Origin: Akkermansiaceae bacterium
GTDB lineage: Bacteria > Verrucomicrobiota > Verrucomicrobiia > Verrucomicrobiales > Akkermansiaceae
Length of the DNA: 48,624 bases
Assembly: GCA_026421245.1 (NCBI GenBank)
Contig: JAPKDJ010000027.1
Coordinates: 1 to 48,624 of the forward strand
Reading direction: 5' to 3'
Positions 1 through 9,036 of this stretch are shown here, one piece after another. A program made the translations under genes and the position numbers. The first letter of the stretch is position 1, and each line of letters starts with the position of its first letter. Under the pieces are notes generated by a model. That model made no database searches. It was not told the origin of the DNA and saw only the letters and a list, made by a program, of their open reading frames with translations.

Positions 1-2
1 AC

Positions 3-212
3 GCCAAGCCCCTCGACTGGTTTGAAATCGCGGGCGAAGACGGAAAATTCGTCAAGGCCCAAGCCGTGATCGACGGCAACACCGTTGTTGTCTCCAGCGA
101 CGCAATCGCCAAACCGAGCGCAGCAAGATTCGCCTGGCACCAGGAAGCCCAACCAAACCTCATCAATAAAGAAGGCCTGCCCGCCGGCCCCTTCAGAACG
201 CATCGCCCATAG
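3..212 (+). CDS. Sialate O-acetylesterase, C-terminal fragment (5' end outside window)
   Basis: The open frame enters from the left edge and stops at TAG 210-212, giving 69 residues. It carries the hallmark end of the SASA (sialate O-acetylesterase) family: RFAWHQEAQPNLINKEGLP followed by AGPFRT. In this family the motif closes the enzyme that removes O-acetyl esters from sialic acids, usually exported in polymer-degrading Bacteroidota and Verrucomicrobiota. The catalytic Ser and His lie upstream of the window. That fits the sulfatase and haem-protein genes further along. Family assignment is firm on the terminal motif alone; substrate is inferred from the family. Confidence 0.85.
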   Translation, partial: AKPLDWFEIAGEDGKFVKAQAVIDGNTVVVSSDAIAKPSAARFAWHQEAQPNLINKEGLPAGPFRTHRP

Positions 213-303
213 ATCTTGCGATTGGCATAGCGGAGATGGCATCTAACTCCCCTTCTCTTTTTCTTGCACACCGGATTTTTCTGCTGCTAATATTTACATC
301 ACA

Positions 304-708
304 ATGATTTCTTTAATAAAAAATCTACTGCTCATAACAATCGCAGCTGTGGTTTTGGTCACAACCGCTTTTCCTGATGCGATTCACGATGCTGCTGCGA
401 AAGGCGATCTTGCTGGTGTACAAGCAGAATTGGGTAAAGGCGTGGAGGTGAATACGAAGGGTAGTGGTGCTGCTGTGCCTCCTTTGCTTTTGGCCGCTTT
501 AAATGGTCACATGGAAGTCGCCAAACTACTCACTGGCAACGGTGCGGATTTGGGAAGAGCTGATAAGTTTGGCAATAGCCCTTTGCATTATGCGTCTCAC
601 CATGGCAGCAAGGAAATCGTTATACTTCTAATCACTAACAGTGCAGATGTGAATGCAAAGGATTCAAGGCCCTCGCGCCAAAAGCAAATTCCTAACAGTG
701 CGGGATGA
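304..708 (+). CDS. Short secreted ankyrin-repeat protein, probably 3'-truncated
   Basis: 134 residues. An N-terminal hydrophobic stretch (about residues 6-22) looks like a signal peptide. Three ankyrin units follow, with typical motifs at about residues 25-45 (AIHDAAAKGDLAGVQ), 58-80 (PLLLAALNGHMEVAKLL) and 91-115 (GNSPLHYASHHGSKEIVILL). A fourth unit begins with SADVNAKD and then breaks off. The last 16 residues are encoded by one copy of the dispersed repeat found elsewhere in this window, so the original C-terminus seems to have been replaced. Its TGA overlaps the ATG of the next gene (ATGA at 705-708), consistent with translational coupling. Ankyrin repeats mediate protein binding; the partner is unknown. 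Confidence 0.75.
   Translation: MISLIKNLLLITIAAVVLVTTAFPDAIHDAAAKGDLAGVQAELGKGVEVNTKGSGAAVPPLLLAALNGHMEVAKLLTGNGADLGRADKFGNSPLHYASHHGSKEIVILLITNSADVNAKDSRPSRQKQIPNSAG
656..697 (+). repeat. Dispersed repeat, copy 1 (partial)
   Basis: Shares the core TTCAAGGCCCTCGCGCCAAA and the end AAATTCCTA with copies at 5188-5254, 5393-5460 and 10360-10422. The pyrimidine-rich leader of the other copies is missing. It lies inside the 3' end of the ankyrin gene and supplies its last codons. Confidence 0.75.
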
Positions 709-3566
709 GATCGATTCTCATGGCTGGAATCTTCGCAATCTTCTGTCCTCACTTGTGGGCAGGGGAAGGACACTGGGCTTTTCGCCCGGTGAAACGTCCC
801 GTCCTCCCCGAAGCTGCAGCCGCTGACCCGATCAGTTGGATTGTCGGTGATGGCCTTGAGAGGGCGGGATTGTCTGCGGTGCCTGCCGCTGCTCGCCATG
901 ACTGGATTCGGCGCCTTTATTACAACCTGACCGGGCTGCCTCCTAAGTTCGAGAAGCTGAAGGCTCTTCTCGCTTCCGAAGAAACAGAGAGCGCTCTCGC
1001 CATGCGCCTTGTCGAAGAACTTCTGTCTTCTCCCCACTATGGTGAACGCTGGGCACGGCATTGGCTTGATGTGGCGCGCTACTCCGATACCAAGGGCTAT
1101 GCCTATGGTGGTGAGGAATTCGACTTTCCCCACGCTTGGGTTTATCGCGACTGGGTGATCAAGGCCTTCAATGAGGACCTGCCCTATGATCAGTTTGTTC
1201 AGCGCCAGATTTCGGCGGATCTCTTGTTGGAGGAGAAGCTCTGTGATCGCGAAGATCTCGCTGCGATGGGATTTCTCACCTTGGGTCGTCGCTTTATAGG
1301 AGTGGAGCCCGAGATCATCGATGATCGGATCGATGTCGTCACGCGTGGGTTGCTGGGGCTCACCGTTTCCTGCGCGCGATGTCACGATCACAAGTTCGAT
1401 CCCATTCCCACGACGGACTACTATGCACTCTACGGAGTCTTCAAGAGCTCAAGGGAGGATCTCCAGGCCATTGATCCTGAGGCTGCGCGCAAGCATGCCG
1501 AACTTGAGAAGAAGAAACTGGCTCTCGCAGCAGATTTCGAAAAAAGAGCGAGTGAGGTTGAAGGTCGCAGCCTTGCACGGGCCGCGGAGTACATGCTGGC
1601 AGCTCTCGATATCTCAATAGTGCCGCCACCGGACTTTGCGGAGGTTATTGAGAAGGACGATCTCAATCCGGCACAGATTCGGCGATGGTACGAGTTCCTA
1701 TCGCAGAAATCGCGACGCGATGATCCCGTCTTTGGTCCTTGGTTGGCTTTGTCGAGAGGCGAGGCGCCAAAAATCACATCTGCAAACGTGCTAGTTTCCG
1801 AAGTTCTCCGACCTGCAGGGGAGGACCTGAAGAAGGCGGCGATGTGTTACCAGACCCTCTTTGGCCGCGCCGTGCAGGAAGAGAAGGACAACCACTCTGC
1901 GGATTGGAATGAAGTTCGTGAAGCCGTGACTGGACACGATTCCCCGATTCGTATTCCGCGTGACTACATTCACGATGTCGAGTGGCTCTTCGACGATGGA
2001 AACAAGAATCCATTGAAGAAACAGCAGGCTGCGATTGAGCGAGAGATCATTGGCCTGAAGAACAAGGCGTCCCACGCCCTTGTGATGGTTGATCGTGCGG
2101 TTGCTCAGAACGTTCGGGTCTTTAAACGTGGTCAGTATCCCACTCAGCTTGGCGAGGTCGGCCGTGGATCCATCGCGGTGTTGCATGGCGGTAAACGTCC
2201 GGTCTATCGCAGGGGTTCGGGGCGATTAGAGCTCGCCCGCGAGATCACGACAAAAGGAAATCCGCTGACTGCGCGCGTGATCGCGAATCGCATCTGGCAA
2301 GCGCACTTTGGGGAAGGACTGGTGCGGACGGAGAGCGATTTTGGAACGCGAAGCGAGCAGCCGAGCCATCCCAGATTGCTCGACTTCCTGGCCGCCGAGT
2401 TGATGGACCATGGCTGGTCTCTCAAGCACCTCCAGAGACGAATCACAAACTCCGCAGTCTATCGCCGGAAAGCGGGTGAAGCCCCGAAGGATGACCCGGA
2501 GAATCGCCTGCTTTCGGTCTTTCCGAGGCGACGTCACGATGTGGAGGCGATGCGCGATTCCATGTTAAGCGCGTCTGGTGAATTGGATTTGCGGATGGGG
2601 GGGGCACCGGGGCCACTCTTTGGAGGCGGAGCATCGCATCGACGGAGTATCTACGGTCGCATCGATCGACAATTCCTTCCCTCCACGTTGCTGGTTTTCG
2701 ATTTCGCAAATCCGGAACTACATAGTCCGAGTCGTTACCGCACCAATGTCCCCCAGCAGGCCCTCTTCCTGATGAACGCGCCCTTCACCGTGAAGCGAGC
2801 GCAGGCGCTCTCCGATCGTGTTGAGAAGGAGGTGTTGAAGGGTGGTGATCGGGAAAAGATCGAACGTTTCTTTGAGCATGTCTACCAGCGGAGACCCACT
2901 GAAAGAGAACTTACAAATAGCATGCGCTTCGTAACGGCACTGCCCGCCGAAGTTGTCGAAGGAGTTCCCGAGAGCGAGGTTTGGAAATATGGCTATGGAA
3001 AGTTCGACGCAGAGAAACAACGCATCGCTGAGTTCCACAAGCTCCCTCACTTTGATGGATCCGCCTGGGGCGGTGGAACGAATTGGCCGGATGGAAAACT
3101 GGGGTGGTTGCGCCTCACGTCGCAAGGAGGTCATGCGGGGAACTCGGTCGACCACGCGGCGGTGCGGCGATGGACTTCGCCTGTTGACGGAGTGGTGAAC
3201 GTCGCGGGAACGATTTCCAAGATCGAGGACTGTGGTGACGGGTTGCGAGGCTGGGTCATCAGCAACAAGCAGGGACTGCTCGGAGCGTGGAAGATCGATT
3301 TTGGAAAATCCCTAGCCGTTGAAATTGATGCCATCAAGGTCGAGACGGGAGAGACGCTCGACTTCGTGATCGATTGTGGGGAGGCAAACAATTTCAGCTG
3401 TGACGGATTCACGTGGGCCCCGCGATTGCAACTGGTCGGGAGCAAACGTGTCTGGGATGCGCGAAAGCACTTTGCAGGTGAAGTCAGCAAACTGGCTGCG
3501 CTGAGCGTCTGGGAGCGGTTTGCCCAAGCTCTTTTAATCTCAAACGAGGCAATGTTTTTGGATTAA
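705..3566 (+). CDS. DUF1549/DUF1553 (PSD1-type) secreted protein
   Basis: 953 residues with a short signal peptide (about 1-19). The DUF1549 half (about 45-250) holds HYGERWARHWLDVARYSD and a haem-type CARCHDHKFDPI motif. The DUF1553 half (about 500-780) holds GNPLTARVIANRIWQAHFG and FGTRSEQPSHPRLLDFLA. The N-terminal cytochrome domain (PSCyt1) often fused to this family is absent, so CARCH is the only CxxCH seen. It is followed after 2 nt by a DUF1501 gene, the standard PVC pairing; such pairs are abundant in planctomycetes and verrucomicrobia and are suspected to act in extracytoplasmic polymer oxidation, but no enzyme activity is established. A G8 tract at 2597-2604 lies within the frame. 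Codon use is richer in G/T-ending codons than the genes beyond 20 kb. Confidence 0.93.
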   Translation: MRSILMAGIFAIFCPHLWAGEGHWAFRPVKRPVLPEAAAADPISWIVGDGLERAGLSAVPAAARHDWIRRLYYNLTGLPPKFEKLKALLASEETESALAMRLVEELLSSPHYGERWARHWLDVARYSDTKGYAYGGEEFDFPHAWVYRDWVIKAFNEDLPYDQFVQRQISADLLLEEKLCDREDLAAMGFLTLGRRFIGVEPEIIDDRIDVVTRGLLGLTVSCARCHDHKFDPIPTTDYYALYGVFKSSREDLQAIDPEAARKHAELEKKKLALAADFEKRASEVEGRSLARAAEYMLAALDISIVPPPDFAEVIEKDDLNPAQIRRWYEFLSQKSRRDDPVFGPWLALSRGEAPKITSANVLVSEVLRPAGEDLKKAAMCYQTLFGRAVQEEKDNHSADWNEVREAVTGHDSPIRIPRDYIHDVEWLFDDGNKNPLKKQQAAIEREIIGLKNKASHALVMVDRAVAQNVRVFKRGQYPTQLGEVGRGSIAVLHGGKRPVYRRGSGRLELAREITTKGNPLTARVIANRIWQAHFGEGLVRTESDFGTRSEQPSHPRLLDFLAAELMDHGWSLKHLQRRITNSAVYRRKAGEAPKDDPENRLLSVFPRRRHDVEAMRDSMLSASGELDLRMGGAPGPLFGGGASHRRSIYGRIDRQFLPSTLLVFDFANPELHSPSRYRTNVPQQALFLMNAPFTVKRAQALSDRVEKEVLKGGDREKIERFFEHVYQRRPTERELTNSMRFVTALPAEVVEGVPESEVWKYGYGKFDAEKQRIAEFHKLPHFDGSAWGGGTNWPDGKLGWLRLTSQGGHAGNSVDHAAVRRWTSPVDGVVNVAGTISKIEDCGDGLRGWVISNKQGLLGAWKIDFGKSLAVEIDAIKVETGETLDFVIDCGEANNFSCDGFTWAPRLQLVGSKRVWDARKHFAGEVSKLAALSVWERFAQALLISNEAMFLD

Positions 3567-3568
3567 CG

Positions 3569-4966
3569 ATGCGTTCCAATTCTGCGCTAGCTCTTGATCG
3601 TCGTCACTTCCTTCACCGTTGTGGAATGGGGATGGGAGCATTGGGACTTGGAGACATCCTGCACTCGGAAGTGTCGGCCGCTAACTCTGTTCCGCATTTC
3701 CCTGGTCGTGCCAAACGAGTGGTCCACTTTTTTCTCAATGGCGGACCGTCGCATGTGGACACCTTCGATCCCAAGCCCGCCTTGCAGAAGTATGCGGGCA
3801 AGGAATTGCCGCAGGGTAAGTTGCGCACCGAACGGAAGACCGGCGCGGCCTTTCCCTCGCCTTTCGAGTTCAAGCAATACGGTGAGAGCGGGATCGAGGT
3901 GAGTAGCATCTTTCCGAAGATTGCCGCCTGCATCGACGACATTGCGGTCATTCGCTCCATGAAGGCCAAGGTGCCCAATCATGAACCTTCCCTCATGCTC
4001 ATGAACTGTGGCGACGCCATTCTGAGCCGACCGAGCGTGGGGTCATGGGCTACCTATGGTCTTGGTTCGGACAATGCAAATTTACCGGCCTTTGTTGCGA
4101 TGTGCCCAGGAGGATATCCCATCAAGGGCGCCCAGAACTGGCAGGCCGGGTTCCTTCCCGGAGCATTTCAAGGTACTTTCATCGACAGCAAGCACAGTAA
4201 GGTGGAGAAGCTCATCGAGAACATCCGCAACAATGGACAATCGCCTTCCCAACAGCGCGCGCAGTTGAATTTCTTACAGGCCCTGAATCGAGGGCACCTG
4301 GAGGCGCGCGGCGGGTCGGATGACAAACTGCGGGCGCGGATCCAGAGTTTTGAACTGGCCTATCGCATGCAGATGGACGCCACTGATGCCTTTGATCTCG
4401 AACGCGAGCCCGATCACATTCGCGATCTTTATGGACGCGAAGTACACGGGCGGCAGACCCTCATTGCGCGCCGTCTCCTAGAACGAGGCGTGCGCTACGT
4501 CCAACTCTGGCACGGTGCAGGCCAACCATGGGACAATCACGATAATATCAAGGAAAACCATAGCAAACTCGCTCGGGAATTGGACGGTCCGGTCGCCGCC
4601 TTGCTCACCGATTTGAAGCAACGCGGGATGTTGGAGGACACCTTGGTGATCTTCGGAGGCGAATTCGGCCGCACTCCCACGGTGGAGCTCACCGGGGCCG
4701 GAAAATCAAAGCTCGGCCGTGATCATAATCCCTACGGATTCACGGTTTGGATGGCGGGTGGCGGAATCAAGGGAGGAACCATCTACGGCGCCACTGATGA
4801 ATTCGGATTCGAAGCCACGGAGAATGTAGTCGAAGCCCACGACCTTCACGCCACGATCCTTCATCTCCTAGGCTTTGATCACGAGAACTTCACCTATCGC
4901 TACGCCGGTCGCGACTTCCGCCTCACTGATGTGGCAGGTGAGGTGATTCGTGATGTGGTGGCTTAG
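3569..4966 (+). CDS. DUF1501 Tat-exported protein
   Basis: 465 residues. A twin-arginine signal (DRRHFLHRCGMGMGALGLG, residues 10-28) predicts folded export. The rest matches the DUF1501 family: HFFLNGGPSHVDTFDPKP near residue 52, a central LIARRLLERGVRYVQLWHG, and an alkaline-phosphatase/sulfatase-like C-terminal FGGEFGRTPTVE with GRDHNPYGFTVWMAGGG. DUF1501 proteins belong to the alkaline phosphatase superfamily fold, but no substrate is known. It follows the DUF1549/DUF1553 gene by 2 nt, so the two are almost certainly one transcript. I see no broken motif. Confidence 0.93.
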   Translation: MRSNSALALDRRHFLHRCGMGMGALGLGDILHSEVSAANSVPHFPGRAKRVVHFFLNGGPSHVDTFDPKPALQKYAGKELPQGKLRTERKTGAAFPSPFEFKQYGESGIEVSSIFPKIAACIDDIAVIRSMKAKVPNHEPSLMLMNCGDAILSRPSVGSWATYGLGSDNANLPAFVAMCPGGYPIKGAQNWQAGFLPGAFQGTFIDSKHSKVEKLIENIRNNGQSPSQQRAQLNFLQALNRGHLEARGGSDDKLRARIQSFELAYRMQMDATDAFDLEREPDHIRDLYGREVHGRQTLIARRLLERGVRYVQLWHGAGQPWDNHDNIKENHSKLARELDGPVAALLTDLKQRGMLEDTLVIFGGEFGRTPTVELTGAGKSKLGRDHNPYGFTVWMAGGGIKGGTIYGATDEFGFEATENVVEAHDLHATILHLLGFDHENFTYRYAGRDFRLTDVAGEVIRDVVA

Positions 4967-5226
4967 CGCGTAACTCCGCCGTCGTAGACGAAGTTCCAGC
5001 GCTCATTACTTTCTGACGGAGGTGGAGTGTTCCATCCATAGGAAGCTAAGACTTTGCTCTTTTTCAAATTGAGATCGAACTTGTTAACCTGTGCGAACTC
5101 GTCTGCCTTCCCTTGGAGCCTCACCAATAGGATCAAGAATTTTCCTTCCCTAAGTTCCTTGGCGATATCAAGCCGTTCGCCCCCCCCCTTTCCTCCCCCT
5201 CCCCTCCGATCAAAAGGCGGCTTCAA
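4963..5226 (-). pseudogene. Possible gene remnant, 87-codon frame starting in a repeat
   Basis: Open frame whose only start (TTG at 5226) lies inside dispersed repeat copy 2 and whose first residues come from the repeat and a C9 tract. From about residue 19 it becomes protein-like (KELREGKFLILLVRLQG, then LASYGWNTPPPSE and RWNFVYDGG) and stops convergently against the DUF1501 gene with 4 bp overlap. I do not recognise a family. The likeliest reading is the C-terminal stub of a gene cut by the repeat; a chance frame is also possible. Confidence 0.25.
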
Positions 5227-5254
5227 GGCCCTCTCGCCAAAAGCAAATTCCTAG
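5188..5254 (+). repeat. Dispersed repeat, copy 2
   Basis: Pyrimidine-rich leader (TTTCCTCCCCCTCCCC), then AAAGGCGGCTTCAAGGCCCT, then TCGCCAAAAGCAAATTCCTAG. Same orientation and order of blocks as copies 3 and 4. Confidence 0.85.
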
Positions 5255-5392
5255 GATTACTGTTTCAGATGACACCCCTATCAACCCAGCGGAAAGCACG
5301 TTAAGAACAGGAGCCCGACGATGACATTCTGAATCCTTGCCCTGACGCATCGCCTCCCCTATTTTCTAAGGCGTTATGAACACACGCCATTA

Positions 5393-5460
5393 CCTTTCTC
5401 CCCCTCCAGTCCGGTCCAAAGGCGGCTTCAAGGCCCTCGCGCCAAAAGTAAATTCCTAGC
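5393..5460 (+). repeat. Dispersed repeat, copy 3
   Basis: Begins CTTTCTCCCCCTCC, continues TCCAAAGGCGGCTTCAAGG and ends AAATTCCTAGC. It sits about 140 bp after copy 2, in the same orientation, and ends 45-70 bp before the next gene. Confidence 0.85.
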
Positions 5461-5528
5461 AATACGGCAGCAGCGAAGGACGCTTCCCTCTAGCGTCCAA
5501 CAAAATGAACCATCGTAGGAACAGCATA

Positions 5529-8500
5529 ATGCAGACGTGGCGTGCCGTCCTTGGCGTGGGGATCCTTTCGGCTTCTGGGATGTCGTGGGGTGCCAATACC
5601 GAGGAAGCAGCGGCGGACAGCACTTCTCAGGCCGAGAAGCCGCCCGCCGCCCAACTCGCGATGGCGGAGGGGGTGGAGGCGACCCTCTTCGCCTCCGGAT
5701 CGCAATTGTTCAACCCGTCGAGCATCGATGTCGATCACCGCGGTCGGGTCTGGGTCTGTGAGACTGTGAACTATCGCAAGAAACTGAACCCTGACGGAGA
5801 TCGCATCAAGATCCTCGAGGACACCGACGGGGATGGGAGAGCAGACTCGGAGAAGACTTTTTACCAGGGGGCGGACATCGATGGTGGGCACGGGGTTTGC
5901 GTGCTTGGCAACCAGGTGATCGTCTCTGTGTCGGACCGGATCCTGCTGCTGACCGATTCGGATGGTGACGACGTCGCCGATTCCAAGAAACTCCTATTCA
6001 AGGGAAAGGTTTTGAATCCGGTGCACGGGCAACACGATCACGCAATCCACTCGGTGATGTTCGGCCCGGACGGCCGTCTCTATTTTAACTTCGGAAATTT
6101 CAATTCCGAGTTACGTCGCGAGAATGGGACGGTGGTGACCGACCGCTTCGGGCAGCCAGTGGACGGCAGCCGAAAACCGTACATGGATGGCATGGTGATC
6201 CGCTGTGAACTGGATGGTAGCGAGGTCGAGGTCCTCGGTTACAATTTCCGCAACAACTGGGAGGTCACGGTCGACTCCTTCGGCTCGATGTGGCAGTCGG
6301 ATAACGACAATGGCTCCAGCAGCTGCCGGGTCAATTTTGTGATGGAGTACGGCAACTACGGCTACCGCGATGAGGTCACCGGGCTCGGCTATCAAAGTCC
6401 GCGCACGAACATGTCGCCGAAAATATCCGAGAGCATGTGGCATCAAAACGATCCGGGGGTCGTCCCGAATTTGCTCATCACCGGCGCCGGCGCACCGACT
6501 GGGATCTTGGTCTACGAGGGCGATCTCCTGCCGGAGCCGTTTCGCGGTCAGATGATCCACGCAGAGCCGGGGCGGAACGTCGTCTGGGCGTTCCCGATCG
6601 AAAAGAGCGGCGCTGGTTACACGGCGACGATTACCAACCTGGCGCACAGCGAAGAAGACCGAAACTACCGTCCATCAGATGTCTCGGTGGCGCCCGATGG
6701 CTCGCTGATCATCGCCGATTGGTACGATCCAGTTGACTGTTGCCATCGCACGATCGACGACACTGGCCGCTTGTTCCGCGTCGCCCCGCCCGGACACGCT
6801 TACACGGCTCCCAAGTTTGATTTCGAGACGCCCGAGGGCGCCACGGAGGCCTTGGGCAACCCCAACCTCTCCGCCCGCCACTTGGCCTGGACAGCTTTGC
6901 TGACAATGGGTTCGCGCGCCCGGCCGGCTCTTGAGGTGATGGCGAAAGATCGGAACCCGCGATACCGGGCGCGGGCGCTCTGGTTGCTTGCCGAGATCGA
7001 AGGGAACCCGCAGGCGGCGATCGATATGGCGGCGCAGGATGACGTAGATGATGTCCGCGCCCTCGCACTGCGAATAGCGCGGCGGCATCGTGTGCCGATC
7101 GAGCCAGTTGTGGGTGCCCTTGTCAGGGATCCCTCCGCGTTGGTCCGGCGGGAATGCGCAATCTCCCTGCATCGATTGACGAGCTCGGATGCGACACGGC
7201 TTTGGGGTGAACTTGCCCAGCAGCATGACGGCAAAGATCGCTGGTATCTGGAGGCGCTCGGGATTGGCGAACACAAAAACGAGGACGCCTGTTTTGATGC
7301 GTGGTTGGCGGCCGCCGGCGACGACTGGAACACGACTGCCGGTCGCGATATCATCTGGCGTTCGCGCGCGCCCAAGGCCGCCGGATATCTGGCAAAATTG
7401 CTGCTCTCCGCAGATCTACTGGAATCCGAAGCTCCGCGCCTGATGCGGGCTCTCGATTTTCACAATGGCGAGGCCAAGGAGGCCGCGTTAACCGCCATTC
7501 TCGCCGCTGGATCCAAGGATCGTCACTGGACATTTCTGGAGGCGTTTCGTCGCTTCGATGGCGTCACCCTCGCAGCCCGTCCCGATCTGGTGGCGCTGGT
7601 GCAAGCGGCGATCCTGGAGAGCAAGGGGACGATAACTTTTGTTGATCTGGTGGCGAAATACGATCGGCGCGATCTGGTGGAGGATCTGCTCGACATGGTG
7701 CGAACCGATCCTGGAAATCCGCCAGCAATCCGTGCGCTCCAACAACTGTTGGCTTTTGGCGAACAGCAACGCGTGACCGAGGCTCTGGCCAAACCAGATC
7801 AATCGACGGCCTTGATCGATGCGCTCGGTCTCGCCGGTGGCAAGGAATCGTTCACACTTCTCAAAAGCGTCACTGATGACGAATCCCGATCCCTGGCGGT
7901 TAGGACTCTCGCGGTTACAGCCATGGCGAAAAATCCGACCGGGGCCGGCGAACTCATGAAGCTCATCCAGGGCGATGCGGTCCCTCAGGAACTGGTCGCG
8001 CCAGCGGTGCGCGGTCTACTTCTTTCCCCAAACCCGGACACCCGCATATTCGCCGCCGAAAGACAAAAGCAGTTGGCGCCGGTGGGAGGCGAACGCTGGC
8101 CGCTGGAAAAACTACTCACTGCCAAGCCGGATCCCACCCGCGGGAAGGTGGCCTTCACCAAGGCCGGCTGCATCGCATGTCACGTCGTGAGTGGCGAGGG
8201 TATCCAATTCGGCCCGGAGTTAAGCGAGATTGGCAGCAAGCTGGATCGGGCCAATATGATCTCCGCGATTCTGGAACCTAACCAGACTGTTTCCCTCGGT
8301 TTTGAAGGCCTCATCGTCGAACTGAACGACGGTATGCAGCTCATCGGTTTCGTCTCCGGCGAAAGCGAGACCACGTTGAGCCTGAGAACAATCGGTGGTT
8401 TGCAAAAGGACGTGGACGTGTCGCTCATCAAGACCCGCAAGCCGATGAGGGCATCCCTGATGCCGGCCGGGCTCGACGCGGCCATCTCGTCGCAGGAACT

Positions 8501-8579
8501 CGTCGATCTTGTTGGTTGGCTGGGAACGCTTCGAGCACAGGCGGGGCTGGGAGAGGTTCGCAAGCACTTCAAAAAGTGA
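5529..8579 (+). CDS. PVC-type haem-binding CxxCH protein with beta-propeller and HEAT-like repeats
   Basis: About 1,016 residues. The ATG at 5529 has AGGA 8 nt upstream and opens a signal peptide; an in-frame ATG at 5505 lacks an SD and would add 8 residues. Domains: a sorbosone-dehydrogenase-like six-blade propeller (roughly the first 430 residues, with HRGRVWVCETVNYR, MFGPDGRLYFNFGN and PDGSLIIADWYDP), an alpha-helical HEAT-type region (about 450-870), then a C-terminal cytochrome c domain with GCIACH (about residue 881) and a following beta-rich tail. This architecture is characteristic of Planctomycetota and Verrucomicrobiota and is thought to be a periplasmic sugar or polyol dehydrogenase, though substrate is unknown. 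Repeat copies lie just upstream. Confidence 0.93.
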   Translation: MQTWRAVLGVGILSASGMSWGANTEEAAADSTSQAEKPPAAQLAMAEGVEATLFASGSQLFNPSSIDVDHRGRVWVCETVNYRKKLNPDGDRIKILEDTDGDGRADSEKTFYQGADIDGGHGVCVLGNQVIVSVSDRILLLTDSDGDDVADSKKLLFKGKVLNPVHGQHDHAIHSVMFGPDGRLYFNFGNFNSELRRENGTVVTDRFGQPVDGSRKPYMDGMVIRCELDGSEVEVLGYNFRNNWEVTVDSFGSMWQSDNDNGSSSCRVNFVMEYGNYGYRDEVTGLGYQSPRTNMSPKISESMWHQNDPGVVPNLLITGAGAPTGILVYEGDLLPEPFRGQMIHAEPGRNVVWAFPIEKSGAGYTATITNLAHSEEDRNYRPSDVSVAPDGSLIIADWYDPVDCCHRTIDDTGRLFRVAPPGHAYTAPKFDFETPEGATEALGNPNLSARHLAWTALLTMGSRARPALEVMAKDRNPRYRARALWLLAEIEGNPQAAIDMAAQDDVDDVRALALRIARRHRVPIEPVVGALVRDPSALVRRECAISLHRLTSSDATRLWGELAQQHDGKDRWYLEALGIGEHKNEDACFDAWLAAAGDDWNTTAGRDIIWRSRAPKAAGYLAKLLLSADLLESEAPRLMRALDFHNGEAKEAALTAILAAGSKDRHWTFLEAFRRFDGVTLAARPDLVALVQAAILESKGTITFVDLVAKYDRRDLVEDLLDMVRTDPGNPPAIRALQQLLAFGEQQRVTEALAKPDQSTALIDALGLAGGKESFTLLKSVTDDESRSLAVRTLAVTAMAKNPTGAGELMKLIQGDAVPQELVAPAVRGLLLSPNPDTRIFAAERQKQLAPVGGERWPLEKLLTAKPDPTRGKVAFTKAGCIACHVVSGEGIQFGPELSEIGSKLDRANMISAILEPNQTVSLGFEGLIVELNDGMQLIGFVSGESETTLSLRTIGGLQKDVDVSLIKTRKPMRASLMPAGLDAAISSQELVDLVGWLGTLRAQAGLGEVRKHFKK

Positions 8580-8632
8580 GGGAGCATTCTCCCCTTGCCC
8601 TGCCTCAGTCGCGTCTTTATTTTATTATCCTC

Positions 8633-8935
8633 ATGAAAATAGTATCCACCCTCTTCGCATCTTTCGTCCTCACAGCAGCCGCTGGCGCCGTGGAGTATGT
8701 GACGCTGACATCCAAGACATTGGCCAAGGCGATCCCGTCGGGTGCACTTGTGGAAATTGTAGGTAGGAGGGCTAGCGTGGCTGATACAAGTATTCAGGAA
8801 GTTGAGCTGTCCTTTGTGGACGGCCAGAAGGGTTATATAGAAATCTCTGGAACGGTAAGTCAGTCCTCGAACCCAGTTTTAAATCGCAAATATATCTTTT
8901 CCGGACTTGCTAACGGCTCTCTAAACCCCAGATGA
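8633..8935 (+). CDS. Small secreted protein of unknown function
   Basis: 100 residues starting at ATG 8633; the frame is open further upstream but the signal peptide (KIVSTLFASFVLTAAAGA) fixes the start. The mature part (EYVTLTSKTLAKAIPSGALV onwards) is beta-rich and unrecognised. The frame stops at TGA 8933-8935, but the same frame then stays open for 34 more codons (YRFSVALKITPTSE and so on) to a TGA at 9038-9040 that overlaps the next gene's ATG. This could mean a recent nonsense mutation has shortened it. Confidence 0.6.
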   Translation: MKIVSTLFASFVLTAAAGAVEYVTLTSKTLAKAIPSGALVEIVGRRASVADTSIQEVELSFVDGQKGYIEISGTVSQSSNPVLNRKYIFSGLANGSLNPR

Positions 8936-9036
8936 TATAGATTCAGCGTCGCCCTCAAAATCACCCCGACCTCCGAGGCTAAACTCAGTCGTCTCTGGTG
9001 TCGTCACACTTCCCTCATCCGTTCCCCTTACAAGCC

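Larger units (their letters stand above)
4967..5504. other. 538-bp region with no intact gene
   Basis: Holds the possible minus-strand remnant (to 5226), a C9 homopolymer at 5180-5188, and two direct copies of the dispersed repeat (5188-5254 and 5393-5460). In 5255-5392 between the copies I see no open frame, hairpin terminator or clear promoter. The promoter of the 5529 gene must lie near 5400-5520 but no convincing -35/-10 pair stands out. Confidence 0.6.

Noticed and set aside
597-1391. 264-codon minus frame across the DUF1549 gene
   Set aside because: No family features; it mirrors a strongly supported gene on the plus strand.
8933-8935. Second in-frame TGA as selenocysteine
   Set aside because: No redox motif around it and no hairpin with a G-starting loop downstream.
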